Assembly (NCBI GenBank): GCA_963784895.1
Contig: CAWATM010000006.1
Location: 62,001 to 126,000 of the forward strand
Source of the DNA: Gaiellasilicea sp963784895
GTDB lineage: Bacteria; Actinomycetota; Thermoleophilia; Gaiellales; Gaiellaceae
Direction: 5' to 3'
Length of the DNA: 64,000 bases
This document shows, piece by piece, positions 18,577 to 26,302 of this stretch. Positions within the stretch are counted from its first letter, which is position 1. Each line of letters starts with the position of its first letter. Both the position numbers and the translations under genes were made by a program. The notes beneath the pieces were generated by a model. The model did no database searches, was not told the origin of the DNA, and was given only the letters and a program-made list of their open reading frames with translations.

Positions 18577-20228
18577 GAGGGGTGCACCGGCAACTCGGCC
18601 CGCACCGTCGTGCCCCGGCCGCGCTCGCTCGACACACGCAGGTGTCCCCCGAGCGCCTCGACCCGGTCGGACAAGCCGCGCAGGCCCGTGCCTCTCTCGG
18701 CGTCCGCTCCGCCGACACCGTCGTCTGAGACCTCGACCACGAGCACACCGTCGTCCCGCGCGAGGTCGACCCGCGCATGGCTCGCGGACGCGTACTTGCC
18801 GACATTCGCCAGCGACTCCGAGACGACGTAGAACGCGGCCGCCTCGATCGGCTCGGACAGACGCTCCGGCGGCAGCCCGTTCACCTCCACCGGGAAGGTG
18901 GCTCTCGTGGCGAGCGCCTCCACGGCGGGCGTGAGGCCGTGGTCGGTGAGGATCGCGGGGTGGATCCCGCGGGCGAGCTCACGGAGCTCCTCGAGACCGA
19001 GCGCGAGCTCGTGACCCGCCTCCGCAAGCAGCTCTGCCGCCGCCGCTGGATCATCCGACAGCTGCGACTCGGCGATGCGAAGCCTGAGCGAGAGCGAGAC
19101 GAGCCGTTGCTGGGCGCCGTCGTGGAGGTTCCGCTCGAGCCGCCGCCGCTCGGCGTCGCCGGCCTGGACGATGCGCGCCCGCGACGCCGTCAGCTGCTCA
19201 CGGGCCTCTGCATTGGCGAGCGCCACCGCGACGAGGCTCGTGAACTTCTCGAGCCGCTCCTCGATACCGGGCGGGAACCGGCCGAGGCCGTCCCCGTTCG
19301 AGAGCGAGGTGGCGCCCCAGAGTCGCCCCGACACGACGATCGGAGCCGCCACGCCCGAGCTGACTCCGGCGGCGAGCATGTGCTCCCGGAGCTCCGGAGG
19401 CTCCGTCTCCAGGTCGATCCGCGCCGATTGGCCGGTCTGCGCGACGCGTGCGATCGCACCGCCCTGGAACGGGAGCGTCACGCCGAGTGGGACGCCGAAC
19501 TCGCCGTCCCGTTGCCACGCGCCCACGATCACCGCTCCACCCGGATCGTCGACGAAGCGGACGGTTGCGCCCGCGTCGGCACCGAACAGCCGGCAGATCT
19601 CCTCCGAGACGACGCCGAAGAGCCGCTCCGGGCGCTCCTCGGTCGCCACGGCGACCGCGACGCGGCTGAGGGCGGCCTGCTCCTCGGCCAGAGTCGCCAG
19701 CTCCTCGCGTGCGTGCGCGTTCGCGATCGCGACTGCGACGAGGCTCGCGAACTGGCCGAGCCGCTCCTCGGTGTTCGGCGCGAGCTCGAGATCGCGAGTC
19801 ACGGAGACGACGAGAGCGCCCCAGATCGCGCCGGACACGACGATCGGGGCCGCCACCAGCGACGTCACGCCGAGCTCGACCAGCCGCTTGTGGAGCTCCG
19901 GAGGGACGCCGGGGTCGTCGGTCGCCAGCCGCGCGGGCGCGCCCGTGCGTGCGACCCGGTCGATGGCGCTGCCGCGAGCGATCACGATCACCGTGCCGTC
20001 GCCCGGGATCGGGACGCCCGGCTCGCTCCACGCGCCGACGATGACACCCTGTTCTGCGCGAGGCCCCAAGGAGACGAGGTTCGCGGCGTCGGCGCCCAGC
20101 AGGCGAGCCACCTCTTCGGTGACGACGTCGAATACTCGCTCGGCCGTCGACTCGGTCGCGACGGTCACCGCAACGCGCTTCAGAGCCGCCTGCTCCTCGA
20201 CCAGCATCTGGAGATCCGTTCCGGGCAT
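18573..20228 (-). CDS. Tandem-GAF histidine kinase (HisKA_3 type)
   Basis: 551-aa soluble sensor kinase. Two homologous GAF domains occupy roughly residues 15-175 and 185-345, each preceded by the same EEQAAL-x-RVA-x-VATE helix, a clear internal duplication. The DHp helix carries the phosphoacceptor His369 in RNLHDGAQQRLVSL, typical of NarL-partnered kinases; the HATPase_c domain follows with N box ESLANVGKYA and G boxes DDGVGGA and GTGLRGL. No transmembrane segment and no adjacent NarL-type regulator, so it is an orphan. Last gene of a minus-strand signalling group. Confidence 0.9.
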   Translation of the reverse strand: MPGTDLQMLVEEQAALKRVAVTVATESTAERVFDVVTEEVARLLGADAANLVSLGPRAEQGVIVGAWSEPGVPIPGDGTVIVIARGSAIDRVARTGAPARLATDDPGVPPELHKRLVELGVTSLVAAPIVVSGAIWGALVVSVTRDLELAPNTEERLGQFASLVAVAIANAHAREELATLAEEQAALSRVAVAVATEERPERLFGVVSEEICRLFGADAGATVRFVDDPGGAVIVGAWQRDGEFGVPLGVTLPFQGGAIARVAQTGQSARIDLETEPPELREHMLAAGVSSGVAAPIVVSGRLWGATSLSNGDGLGRFPPGIEERLEKFTSLVAVALANAEAREQLTASRARIVQAGDAERRRLERNLHDGAQQRLVSLSLRLRIAESQLSDDPAAAAELLAEAGHELALGLEELRELARGIHPAILTDHGLTPAVEALATRATFPVEVNGLPPERLSEPIEAAAFYVVSESLANVGKYASASHARVDLARDDGVLVVEVSDDGVGGADAERGTGLRGLSDRVEALGGHLRVSSERGRGTTVRAELPVHPS

Positions 20229-20261
20229 GACCGAAATCGTCGCACGCCTGCCCGTGCGGAA

Positions 20262-20660
20262 CTAGTCCTTCCAGAAACGGTCGAACGCGGCCTGGTCGAG
20301 CGGCTGCGCACGCACGACCTTCCACCGGCCGCCCTCGAGCTCGACGAGGAGCACCTGCTCGACGTCGAGCTCTCGCCCATCGGCCCGCTCTCCGCGGGCG
20401 CGGTACACGGCGACCAGATGGTCGTCGTCCGCCACCGTCCAGAGAAGCTCGACGCGATACGTCCCGCCTGTGAGCTCGGCCGTCCCGCGCAGGAAGGCAA
20501 CGATCGCGTCGCGGCCCCTGTGCGTGCCGCTGAGCGCCATCGCGCCGGGAACATCCCAGGACGCACCGTCGGCGAAGAGGTCGAGCAGCGCGGGCAGGTC
20601 GCCCTGTGCGAAGCGCTCGAAGCCCTCGCGTGCCCGGGTCGCGTTCGGATGCTCGCTCAT
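20262..20660 (-). CDS. SnoaL-like/NTF2-fold protein
   Basis: 132 aa, small cone-shaped alpha/beta fold typical of SnoaL-like and NTF2-like proteins (helix AREGFERFAQGDLPALLDLFADGASWDVPG, then strands with HRGRDAIVAFL). Members are isomerases, hydrolases or ligand-binding proteins; no specific activity can be assigned. The ATG overlaps the ANTAR regulator stop by 4 nt, so it is co-translated with the signalling genes, an unusual partner. Confidence 0.75.
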   Translation of the reverse strand: MSEHPNATRAREGFERFAQGDLPALLDLFADGASWDVPGAMALSGTHRGRDAIVAFLRGTAELTGGTYRVELLWTVADDDHLVAVYRARGERADGRELDVEQVLLVELEGGRWKVVRAQPLDQAAFDRFWKD

Positions 20661-21223
20661 GCTTCGAGCGTCGCGACGACCGCCTCGGCGACCACCTTGA
20701 GCGGCTTGCCCGAGACCTGGCTCGCCTTGCGCAACCGCGCGAAGGCGTCCTGCTCGGAAAGACCCTCCTTCGCCATCAACAGACCCTTCGCCCGCTCGAT
20801 CGCCTTGCGGGCGGCGAGCGCGTCCGCCAGCGATTCCGCCTCCTCGCGCAGCGCGGCCAGCTCCTCGTGGCGGGCGCGCGCGGTCTCGATCGCGGGCAGG
20901 AGGTCGGTCTCGCGGAAGGGCTTGACGAGATAGCCGAACACGCCGGCCTCGACGGCGCGCGCGACGAGCTCCCGTTCGCCGTAGGCGGTCACCATCACGA
21001 TCGGGATCGGGCGCTCCTCGAGGATCCGCTTGGCGGCCTCGATCCCGTCGAGCCGCGGCATCTTCACGTCGAGCACGGCGAGGTCCGGCAGCTCCTGCCG
21101 CGCGAGCTCGACCGCCTCCTCGCCGTCGCGCGCCTCGGCGCAGATCTCGAAGCCGGCCGACTCGAGCAGCGAGCGCAGGTCCATGCGGATGATCGTCTCG
21201 TCCTCCGCGATCAGCAATCTCAT
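20657..21223 (-). CDS. ANTAR-domain response regulator (PdtaR-like)
   Basis: 188 aa. Receiver domain 1-120 with acidic pocket Glu7-Asp8 and phosphoacceptor Asp52 (LDVKMPRLDG), Thr/Ser switch region MVTAYG and conserved Lys in YLVKPF. A coiled linker precedes the C-terminal ANTAR domain (about 125-188; ALAARKAIERAKGLLMAKEGLSEQDAFARLRKAS), an RNA-binding antiterminator module. Same architecture as mycobacterial PdtaR. Overlaps the upstream PdtaS-like kinase by 4 nt (ATGA). Known ANTAR proteins bind paired hexaloop hairpins in leaders of nitrogen genes among others; the glnA leader attenuators in this window are obvious candidate targets. Confidence 0.92.
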   Translation of the reverse strand: MRLLIAEDETIIRMDLRSLLESAGFEICAEARDGEEAVELARQELPDLAVLDVKMPRLDGIEAAKRILEERPIPIVMVTAYGERELVARAVEAGVFGYLVKPFRETDLLPAIETARARHEELAALREEAESLADALAARKAIERAKGLLMAKEGLSEQDAFARLRKASQVSGKPLKVVAEAVVATLEA

Positions 21224-22623
21224 GCGGGAAACAGGACCTCCGCGCGCAGACCGGGCGCGTTCGTCAGCGCGATCGTCCCCTGCAGCTCCTCGCGCACGAG
21301 CGCCCGCACGATCGAGAGGCCGGTGCTGTCGCCGCTCCCGTTCAGCCCGGCCCCGTCGTCGGCGACGGCGAGCGAGACGTCGTCGCCGCGCCGCTCGAGC
21401 TCGATCCGCACGGTGCCGCCGCCGTGCTCGAGCGCGTTCTGGAAGAGCTCGCTGAAGACGAGCGCGAGCGCGGTGGCGCGGTCGCCGGCCAGCGAGACCG
21501 GCTCGAGCTTCGCCTCGACGGTCTTGCCGGCGACGAGGCCCTGCACCAGCATCGCCCGCAGTCGCTCGATCAGCTCGGCGAGGTCGACGTCGTCCTCACG
21601 GTGCTCGGTCAGCACCTCGTGGACCGCCGCGATCGCGAGGATTCGGTTGACCGAGTCGGTGAGCGCGCGGCCGGCATCGACCTCCGGCGCCCGCGCCTGC
21701 AGGCGCAGCAGCGACGCCACGGTCTGCAGGTTGTTCTTGACCCGGTGGTGGATTTCCTGGGCGAGGACGCCGCGCATCACGGCGCGTCCGTGCTCGAGCG
21801 CGACCGCGGCGTGGTGCGCAATCGCCTCCAGCAAGGCGCGCTCCTCCTCCGAGAACGGCGTGTCGCGGTCGCAGACGAGCTCGCCGATCTGGCGCCGCTT
21901 CCAGCGCAGAGGCAGCCGCACGTCGTAGGCGCCCGGACGGCCCTCCGGCCAGGCGATCTCGCCGTCCTCGAGCACGAGCGCCGCGCCGGTCGCGTCGACC
22001 GCCGCGATCGTCGTCTTCACGATCGCCTCGAGCGACTCCTCCAGGTAGAGCGACTCGGAGACCGCCTCCGAGATCTGCGCCAGCGCCTCGAGCTCGTGCA
22101 CGCGCCGCTGCGCGTCGGCGTAGAGACGCGCGTGCTGGATCGACTGAGCGACCTGGGAGGCGATCGCGACGAGCAAGTCGACCTCGGCCTCGCTGTGCTC
22201 GCGCGGCTCGCGCGTGCGGACGTTGAGCGCGCCTTCGAGCTTCTGCCGGGCCAGGATCGGGACGGCGAGGATCGACTCGTACTCGTCCTCGGGCAGGTTC
22301 GGGAAGAGCTTGAAGCGCGGGTCGAGATGAGCGCGTGCCGCGATCGCGATCGGTGCGCGCTCGGCGGCGGCGCTCCCCGTGATCCCCTCTCCGGGGCGCA
22401 GCCGCGGCCGCCGCGTCATCTCCTCGACGCTGGTGCCGTGGGTCGCGCGCAGCACGAGCTCGTCGGCGTGCGCGTCGTACAGGTAGACGAAGCAGGCGTC
22501 GGCGTCGAGTGCCTCGGCGACCTTGCTCGCGACGAGCGCGAGCACCTCCTCCAGGTCGAGCGTCGAGTTGACGGCGGCGATCGTCTCGGTCAGCAGCCGG
22601 AGGTGGCGGGCGGTCGCGTCCAC
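21220..22623 (-). CDS. Soluble histidine kinase, HisKA_2 type (PdtaS-like)
   Basis: 467 aa. Two N-terminal sensor domains: a GAF domain at about 10-165 and a second degenerate GAF-like region at about 175-280, followed by the HisKA_2 motif EIHHRVKNNLQTVASLL (His292/293) and a HATPase_c domain (ELFQNALEHGGG, DDGAGL, GLSIVRALV). Architecture and pairing with an ANTAR regulator match the PdtaS/PdtaR two-component system. No transmembrane helices, so the signal is cytoplasmic. First gene of the operon; translation-coupled to the regulator. Confidence 0.9.
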   Translation of the reverse strand: MDATARHLRLLTETIAAVNSTLDLEEVLALVASKVAEALDADACFVYLYDAHADELVLRATHGTSVEEMTRRPRLRPGEGITGSAAAERAPIAIAARAHLDPRFKLFPNLPEDEYESILAVPILARQKLEGALNVRTREPREHSEAEVDLLVAIASQVAQSIQHARLYADAQRRVHELEALAQISEAVSESLYLEESLEAIVKTTIAAVDATGAALVLEDGEIAWPEGRPGAYDVRLPLRWKRRQIGELVCDRDTPFSEEERALLEAIAHHAAVALEHGRAVMRGVLAQEIHHRVKNNLQTVASLLRLQARAPEVDAGRALTDSVNRILAIAAVHEVLTEHREDDVDLAELIERLRAMLVQGLVAGKTVEAKLEPVSLAGDRATALALVFSELFQNALEHGGGTVRIELERRGDDVSLAVADDGAGLNGSGDSTGLSIVRALVREELQGTIALTNAPGLRAEVLFPA

Positions 22624-22636
22624 TCGACCTGATTCT

Positions 22637-22655
22637 AGGCGTCGTCGTCCGACGC
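22637..22655. other. Small hairpin in the divergent pdtaS / PRC-protein spacer
   Basis: GGCGTC-N7-GACGCC inverted repeat in the 97-bp divergent spacer, which also has A/T-rich stretches (TTTACA and TACAAG 16 nt apart on the plus strand) that could hold the promoters of both neighbours. Weak evidence; no operator recognised. Confidence 0.25.
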
Positions 22656-22720
22656 CCTTTACAAACTTCTAACCGCGGCTACAAGAGAAACTTCAAACGA
22701 CGGGAATAGGTTCTCGGCAG

Positions 22721-22972
22721 ATGAGCTCGGTCGAACTCGATCTTCGTAGCGTCAAGGGCTTCCTCGTCGCCGACGTTCGCGGCCGGGTGATCGGCCGCGT
22801 CGAGTCGCCGATGTACGGCTCGCAGCCCGACGTCCCCGACGCCCTCGCCGTCCGCGGCGGCTTCCTGCGCGGCCGCCGGCTCGTGCCGGCAGAGGCGATC
22901 GGCGAGATCGACGAGGGCTCCCGTGTGATCGGCCTCAGCGTCATGCGCGAGTCGATCCGCAAGTTCCTGTAA
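22721..22972 (+). CDS. Small PRC-barrel-like protein
   Basis: 83 aa. The pattern VKGFLVADVRGRVIGRVESPMYG followed by a second strand block (GGFLRGRRLVPAEAIGEIDEGSRVIGL) resembles a PRC-barrel, a small beta-barrel that binds RNA or photosystem/ribosome partners in other proteins. No catalytic residue stands out. Stand-alone gene on the plus strand, followed by a long hairpin-rich spacer. Specific function unknown. Confidence 0.6.
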   Translation: MSSVELDLRSVKGFLVADVRGRVIGRVESPMYGSQPDVPDALAVRGGFLRGRRLVPAEAIGEIDEGSRVIGLSVMRESIRKFL

Positions 22973-22982
22973 TTGGCCCGCA

Positions 22983-23007
22983 GATATCCGGGCAGAGCCC
23001 GGATATC
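22983..23007. terminator. Strong hairpin after the PRC-barrel gene
   Basis: Perfect 10-bp stem GATATCCGGG/CCCGGATATC with 5-nt loop CAGAG, 10 nt after the stop. It immediately precedes repeat copy B, exactly as the hairpin at 3414-3443 precedes copy A. Confidence 0.5.
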
Positions 23008-23039
23008 GCGAAGACCCCTGAAGGGTCGCTTCGCTCCCT
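23007..23039 (+). repeat. Dispersed intergenic repeat, copy B
   Basis: CGCGAAG then ACCCCTGAAGGG, T, CGCTTCGCTCCC. Matches copies at 3443-3474 and 50614-50646 over about 30 nt. Confidence 0.65.
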
Positions 23040-23090
23040 CTCTCTGACCCGCCTTCGGTGATCGCACGCGCGTTCGAGGGCTTGAACGAC

Positions 23091-23156
23091 CGCGGGCTCC
23101 GTGAAGGAGCCCGCGACCGGCCGTCAGTTGAGGTGTGGCGCTCGCCTTGCGCCACA
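23091..23156. terminator. Two further perfect hairpins in the convergent PRC/glnA spacer
   Basis: 23091-23115 is a 10-bp stem CGCGGGCTCC/GGAGCCCGCG with loop GTGAA. 23134-23156 is an 8-bp stem TGTGGCGC/GCGCCACA with a 7-nt loop. They lie between convergent genes, 39 nt beyond the glnA stop, and probably end transcription from one or both sides; neither has a long U tract. Confidence 0.45.
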
Positions 23157-23194
23157 ACCCTGCGCCGATTATGCGCCTTCGGCGGCGTTCGTGT

Positions 23195-24559
23195 CTACAG
23201 GACCGCCAGATACTTGTCCAGCTCCCACTGCGTCAGCTGGATCCGGTACTCGTCCCATTCCTTGCGCTTGATCTCGACGTAGCGCTCGTGGATGTGCTCC
23301 CCGAGTGCACGCTTCATCAGCTCCGAGCCCGCAAGCTCCTCGACCGCCTCACCGAGCGTGCCCGGCAGCGCGACGATCCCGCGCTCGTCCCGCTCCGACG
23401 CCGAGAGGTGGTACAGGTTCGAGTCCATCGGCTCCTCGAGCTCGTAGCCCTTCTCGATTCCCTCGAGGCCGGCGTGCAGCAACGCCGCAAAGGTCAGGTA
23501 CGGGTTGCAGGCGGGATCCGGACAGCGGATCTCGGCCCGCGTCGCCTGCTCGGACCCTGGCTTGTAGAGCGGGATCCTGATCAGCGCCGAGCGGTTCCGC
23601 TGCGACCAGGCGACGTAGACCGGCGCCTCGTAGCCCGGCACGAGCCGCTTGTAGGAGTTGACCCACTGCGCGAAGACGGCCGAAAGCTCGCGCGCGTGGC
23701 GAAGCAGGCCGGCGATGAACGCCTTCGCCGTCGGCGAGAGGTGGTGCGGGTCGCTCTCGTCGAAGAACTGGTTGCGGCCGTCCGTGAAGAGCGACATGTG
23801 CGTGTGCATCCCCGACCCGTTCTCGCCGAAGAGCGGCTTCGGCATGAACGTCGCATGGTGACCCGCCTTCTTGGCGACCTCCTTCACGATCAGCCGGTAG
23901 GTGATCGTGTGGTCGGCCATGTCGAGCGCACTGGCGTAGCGCATGTCGATCTCGTGCTGCGACGGCGCCACCTCGTGGTGGTGGTACTCGATCGGGATCC
24001 CCATCGACTCGAGCGCCTTGATCGTGTCGTTGCGGAGCTCAGTCGCGGCGTCCATCGTCGTCATCGCGAAATAGCCGCCCTCGTCGAGCGTCTCCGTTCC
24101 CTGATCGTCCTTGAAGAGGAAGTACTCGAGCTCGGGACCGATGTTGAACGTATCGAAGCCCATGCTCTCCATCCGCTCGAGCGCCTGGCGCAGCATGTAG
24201 CGCGGGTCGCCCTCGTACGGCGTCCCGTCCGGCTTGACGATGTCGCAGATCATCCGGCCGACGATCGCCTCGCCCTCGCGCGCCGGCATCAGGCGGAACG
24301 TCCCCGGGTCGGGGATCGCGACCATGTCCGACTCCTCGATCGCGTTGAAGCCGGTGATCGACGAGCCGTCGAAACCCATGCCGTCGTCGAGCGCTGCCTC
24401 GATCTCGCCCGGCGTGATCGCGAAGCTCTTCAGGTGCCCTTCGAGGTCGGTGAACCAGAAGAGGACGTACTCGACGTTCTGCTTCTCGATCTCCTTCAGC
24501 ACCTGCTTGCGCGACTCGGGGTCGGACGTCGCCCGGTGCTTGCTCTCGATCATCGCCAT
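23195..24559 (-). CDS. glnA: Glutamine synthetase, type I
   Basis: ATP-dependent synthesis of glutamine from glutamate and ammonium, dodecameric cytoplasmic enzyme. 454 aa. GSI motifs: GFDGSSITGF near residue 62, metal ligands in NIGPELEYFLF and YHHHEVAPSQHEIDMRY, ATP-binding KPLFGENGSGMHTHMSL, and NRSALIRIP. The region equivalent to the adenylylation loop reads NLYHLSASERDERGI; a Tyr is present but context differs from the classic NLYxLPPEE, so modification is uncertain. Preceded by a leader with an intrinsic terminator ending 23 nt before the ATG; SD AAAGGAGG lies between them. Confidence 0.96.
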   Translation of the reverse strand: MAMIESKHRATSDPESRKQVLKEIEKQNVEYVLFWFTDLEGHLKSFAITPGEIEAALDDGMGFDGSSITGFNAIEESDMVAIPDPGTFRLMPAREGEAIVGRMICDIVKPDGTPYEGDPRYMLRQALERMESMGFDTFNIGPELEYFLFKDDQGTETLDEGGYFAMTTMDAATELRNDTIKALESMGIPIEYHHHEVAPSQHEIDMRYASALDMADHTITYRLIVKEVAKKAGHHATFMPKPLFGENGSGMHTHMSLFTDGRNQFFDESDPHHLSPTAKAFIAGLLRHARELSAVFAQWVNSYKRLVPGYEAPVYVAWSQRNRSALIRIPLYKPGSEQATRAEIRCPDPACNPYLTFAALLHAGLEGIEKGYELEEPMDSNLYHLSASERDERGIVALPGTLGEAVEELAGSELMKRALGEHIHERYVEIKRKEWDEYRIQLTQWELDKYLAVL

Positions 24560-24582
24560 GCCCTGTTCCTCCTTTGAGAACG

Positions 24583-24619
24583 AAAAAAGCCCCGGCGCGG
24601 ACGAGTCCGCATCCGAGGC
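24583..24619 (-). terminator. Leader attenuator-type terminator of glnA
   Basis: On the minus strand: stem GCCUCGG/CCGGGGC (one U-G pair) enclosing a second stem GCGGA-CUCG-UCCGC, followed by six U. It ends 23 nt before the glnA start codon, leaving no room for a promoter after it, so it must act in the glnA leader (it may also end the upstream methyltransferase transcript, whose stop is 28 nt before it). Confidence 0.75.
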
Positions 24620-24632
24620 AGCGTCGCCGCGA
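24612..24632 (-). promoter_or_regulatory. Competing hairpin in glnA leader
   Basis: Minus strand UCGCGGC-[GACGCU]-GCCUCGG: six pairs with one internal C/U mismatch and a hexanucleotide loop. Its 3' arm GCCUCGG is the 5' arm of the terminator, so the two folds exclude each other. The equivalent arrangement is found before the second glutamine synthetase gene. Confidence 0.5.
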
Positions 24633-24643
24633 AAGACCGCGCG

Positions 24644-24649
24644 AGTCTA
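24644..24649 (-). promoter_or_regulatory. Candidate -10 box for the glnA leader
   Basis: TAGACT on the minus strand, with a poor -35 (TTCCTG) 18 nt upstream. It would start transcription just before the competing hairpin. Weak evidence on its own. Confidence 0.25.
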
Positions 24650-25399
24650 CACCACGGGACGGCGCGCCAGGAAGACGGTCAGCTCGTGCCCCCACGCGGA
24701 CTCGCCGTCCCGCACCTCGACGTCGACGAAGCCGGTGCGCTCCAAGAGGGCGGTCAGCTCGACCCTGTCGTAGACCGACTCCGTCAGGACGTGCTCCTCC
24801 TCGGCGACGAGCTCGCCGTCGCGCCATTGCCACGCCTGGATCGCCCTCGTCACACGGCGCTCCGCCCGGTCGACGTCGAGGAACCGGCTGCGCAGCGCGT
24901 ACTCGCAGCCGTCGGATCCCTGCCGCCGCCGGGCCGGAGGGTCGTGCGGCTCCGGCTGGGGCTCGTCGGCGAGGTCGTTCCCGGTCACCTCGACGTCGAG
25001 CGCCAGCAGCCCGTCCGACTCGAGGTGGTCGTGGAACCGGACGAGCGCCTGCGCGTCCTGGTCGCGGGTGCTCCCGAGCCCGAAGGTGCCGCAGCAGACG
25101 ATCGTCCGGTAGCGGCGCGGCAGCTCGAGCTCGTGCAGCGCCTGCGCGTACAGCGTCGGCTCTAGGCCCTCCGCCGCCGCGAGTCTGCTGCACTCGGCCA
25201 GCATGTCGGGCGAGACGTCGCACCCGTCGACGTCGAGCCCGTCGCGGAGGTACGGAAGCAGCAAGCGACCGGTGCCGCAGCCGGCGTCGAGCGCGGGCTG
25301 CCCGGCGACGACGAAGGGCCGGAAGTACTCGACCTCCGGCCCTCCTTGGTTGAACTCCGCCCACCAGCGGGCGACGAGCCCGTAATGCCAGGTCGACAG
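24647..25399 (-). CDS. Class I SAM-dependent methyltransferase
   Basis: About 250 aa. SAM-binding motif I ALDAGCGTGRLLLPYL, acidic end of strand 2 (CDVSPDM), and IVCCGTFGLGS as motif II/III region. Substrate unknown. No ATG, GTG or TTG exists in frame near the expected N-terminus; the only start candidate just after the permease stop is CTG at 25399 (LSTWHYGLVARWWAEF), so the start is uncertain and non-standard. The open frame extends upstream only as a shadow of the permease gene. Follows the ABC exporter genes on the same strand, probably in their operon. Confidence 0.78.
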   Translation of the reverse strand: MSTWHYGLVARWWAEFNQGGPEVEYFRPFVVAGQPALDAGCGTGRLLLPYLRDGLDVDGCDVSPDMLAECSRLAAAEGLEPTLYAQALHELELPRRYRTIVCCGTFGLGSTRDQDAQALVRFHDHLESDGLLALDVEVTGNDLADEPQPEPHDPPARRRQGSDGCEYALRSRFLDVDRAERRVTRAIQAWQWRDGELVAEEEHVLTESVYDRVELTALLERTGFVDVEVRDGESAWGHELTVFLARRPVV

Positions 25400-25401
25400 G
25401 A

Positions 25402-26235
25402 CTAGCCCGACCGCTTCAGCTTGCCGTGCTTCTTCGCATAGATCTCGCCGCGGCGGAAGACCCAGAGCCCGATCGGAACCGAGACCGCGCCGATCAGGAG
25501 CAGCGGCCAGACCTCGTCCCACATCGTCGAGAGCCCGGCGCCGTTCAGGATCGCATCCCGGATCCCATCGAGGACGTAGGTCGCCGGCGAGATCACCGAG
25601 AGCCACTGCATCCACTGCGGCAGCACCTCGACCGGGTAGTAGACGCCCGAGACGACGAGCAGCATCCCCTGCGCGACGAAGCCGAGCTGCGCCCCCTTCT
25701 CGGGCGAGATCAGCGGCAGCACGGCGGTCATGATCCCGATCCCGATGAAGGCGACCGAGCCGACGACGAGCACGACGAAGGCGGCGAAAAAGTCGGCCTG
25801 CGGCATCTCGAGGTCGAAGAAGAACGCGACGACGACGAAGAGGATGATCGCGCGGATCAGGCCGTAGAGCACGGCGAAGAAGCCCGCGCCGGCGAGGTGC
25901 ATCGCCCGCGAGAGCGGCGCCATGAACGTGTACTCGATCGTCCCCTCCCAGCGCTCCCAGGCAACCGTCTCGGTCATGAACTCGAAGAGGATCCCGAGGT
26001 ACGCCCACACGACGGCGCCGATCAGGAGCTGTGTCGTCGTGCGGGTGACGTCGATCTCGCCGCCCGTCGCCTCGATCCCCTTCGCGATGAAGACGATCGT
26101 GAGCGTGTTCGCGATCGTCCAGACCATGAAGGCGACGTCCCACCAGATGTAGCGGCGCGTGAGGTAGACGTTCCGCTCGACGACGCCACCGAGGCCGATC
26201 AGCTCTGCTCTGAGGGTGGATGCGGCGGCTCTCAT
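25402..26235 (-). CDS. ABC-2 type transporter permease
   Basis: 277 aa with six predicted membrane helices (for example WWDVAFMVWTIANTLTIVFIAKG, LLIGAVVWAYLGILFEF, IILFVVVAFFF, FVVLVVGSVAFIGIGIM, MLLVVSGVYYPVEVLPQW, WPLLLIGAVSVPIGLWVF). The YYPVEVLPQW plus LDGIRDAILNG segments are typical of ABC-2 exporters of drugs or lipids. ATG at 26235 chosen; an upstream extension would run into the intergenic hairpin and the ATPase gene. Works with the ATPase at 26303-27148; cargo unknown. Confidence 0.85.
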   Translation of the reverse strand: MRAAASTLRAELIGLGGVVERNVYLTRRYIWWDVAFMVWTIANTLTIVFIAKGIEATGGEIDVTRTTTQLLIGAVVWAYLGILFEFMTETVAWERWEGTIEYTFMAPLSRAMHLAGAGFFAVLYGLIRAIILFVVVAFFFDLEMPQADFFAAFVVLVVGSVAFIGIGIMTAVLPLISPEKGAQLGFVAQGMLLVVSGVYYPVEVLPQWMQWLSVISPATYVLDGIRDAILNGAGLSTMWDEVWPLLLIGAVSVPIGLWVFRRGEIYAKKHGKLKRSG

Positions 26236-26247
26236 GGCCCCGCTCCA

Positions 26248-26266
26248 GGGTCGGCAAAGCCGACCC
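26248..26266. repeat. Hairpin between the ABC ATPase and permease genes
   Basis: Perfect 8-bp inverted repeat GGGTCGGC-AAA-GCCGACCC in the 67-bp gap inside the ABC operon, followed by a pyrimidine-rich stretch on the plus strand. It could lower permease expression relative to the ATPase or stabilise mRNA; also similar in style to the palindromic elements found elsewhere here. Confidence 0.5.
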
Positions 26267-26302
26267 CTCCGCTTTTGGCCGGCTCCGTCGAGCCTACGCC
26301 GG

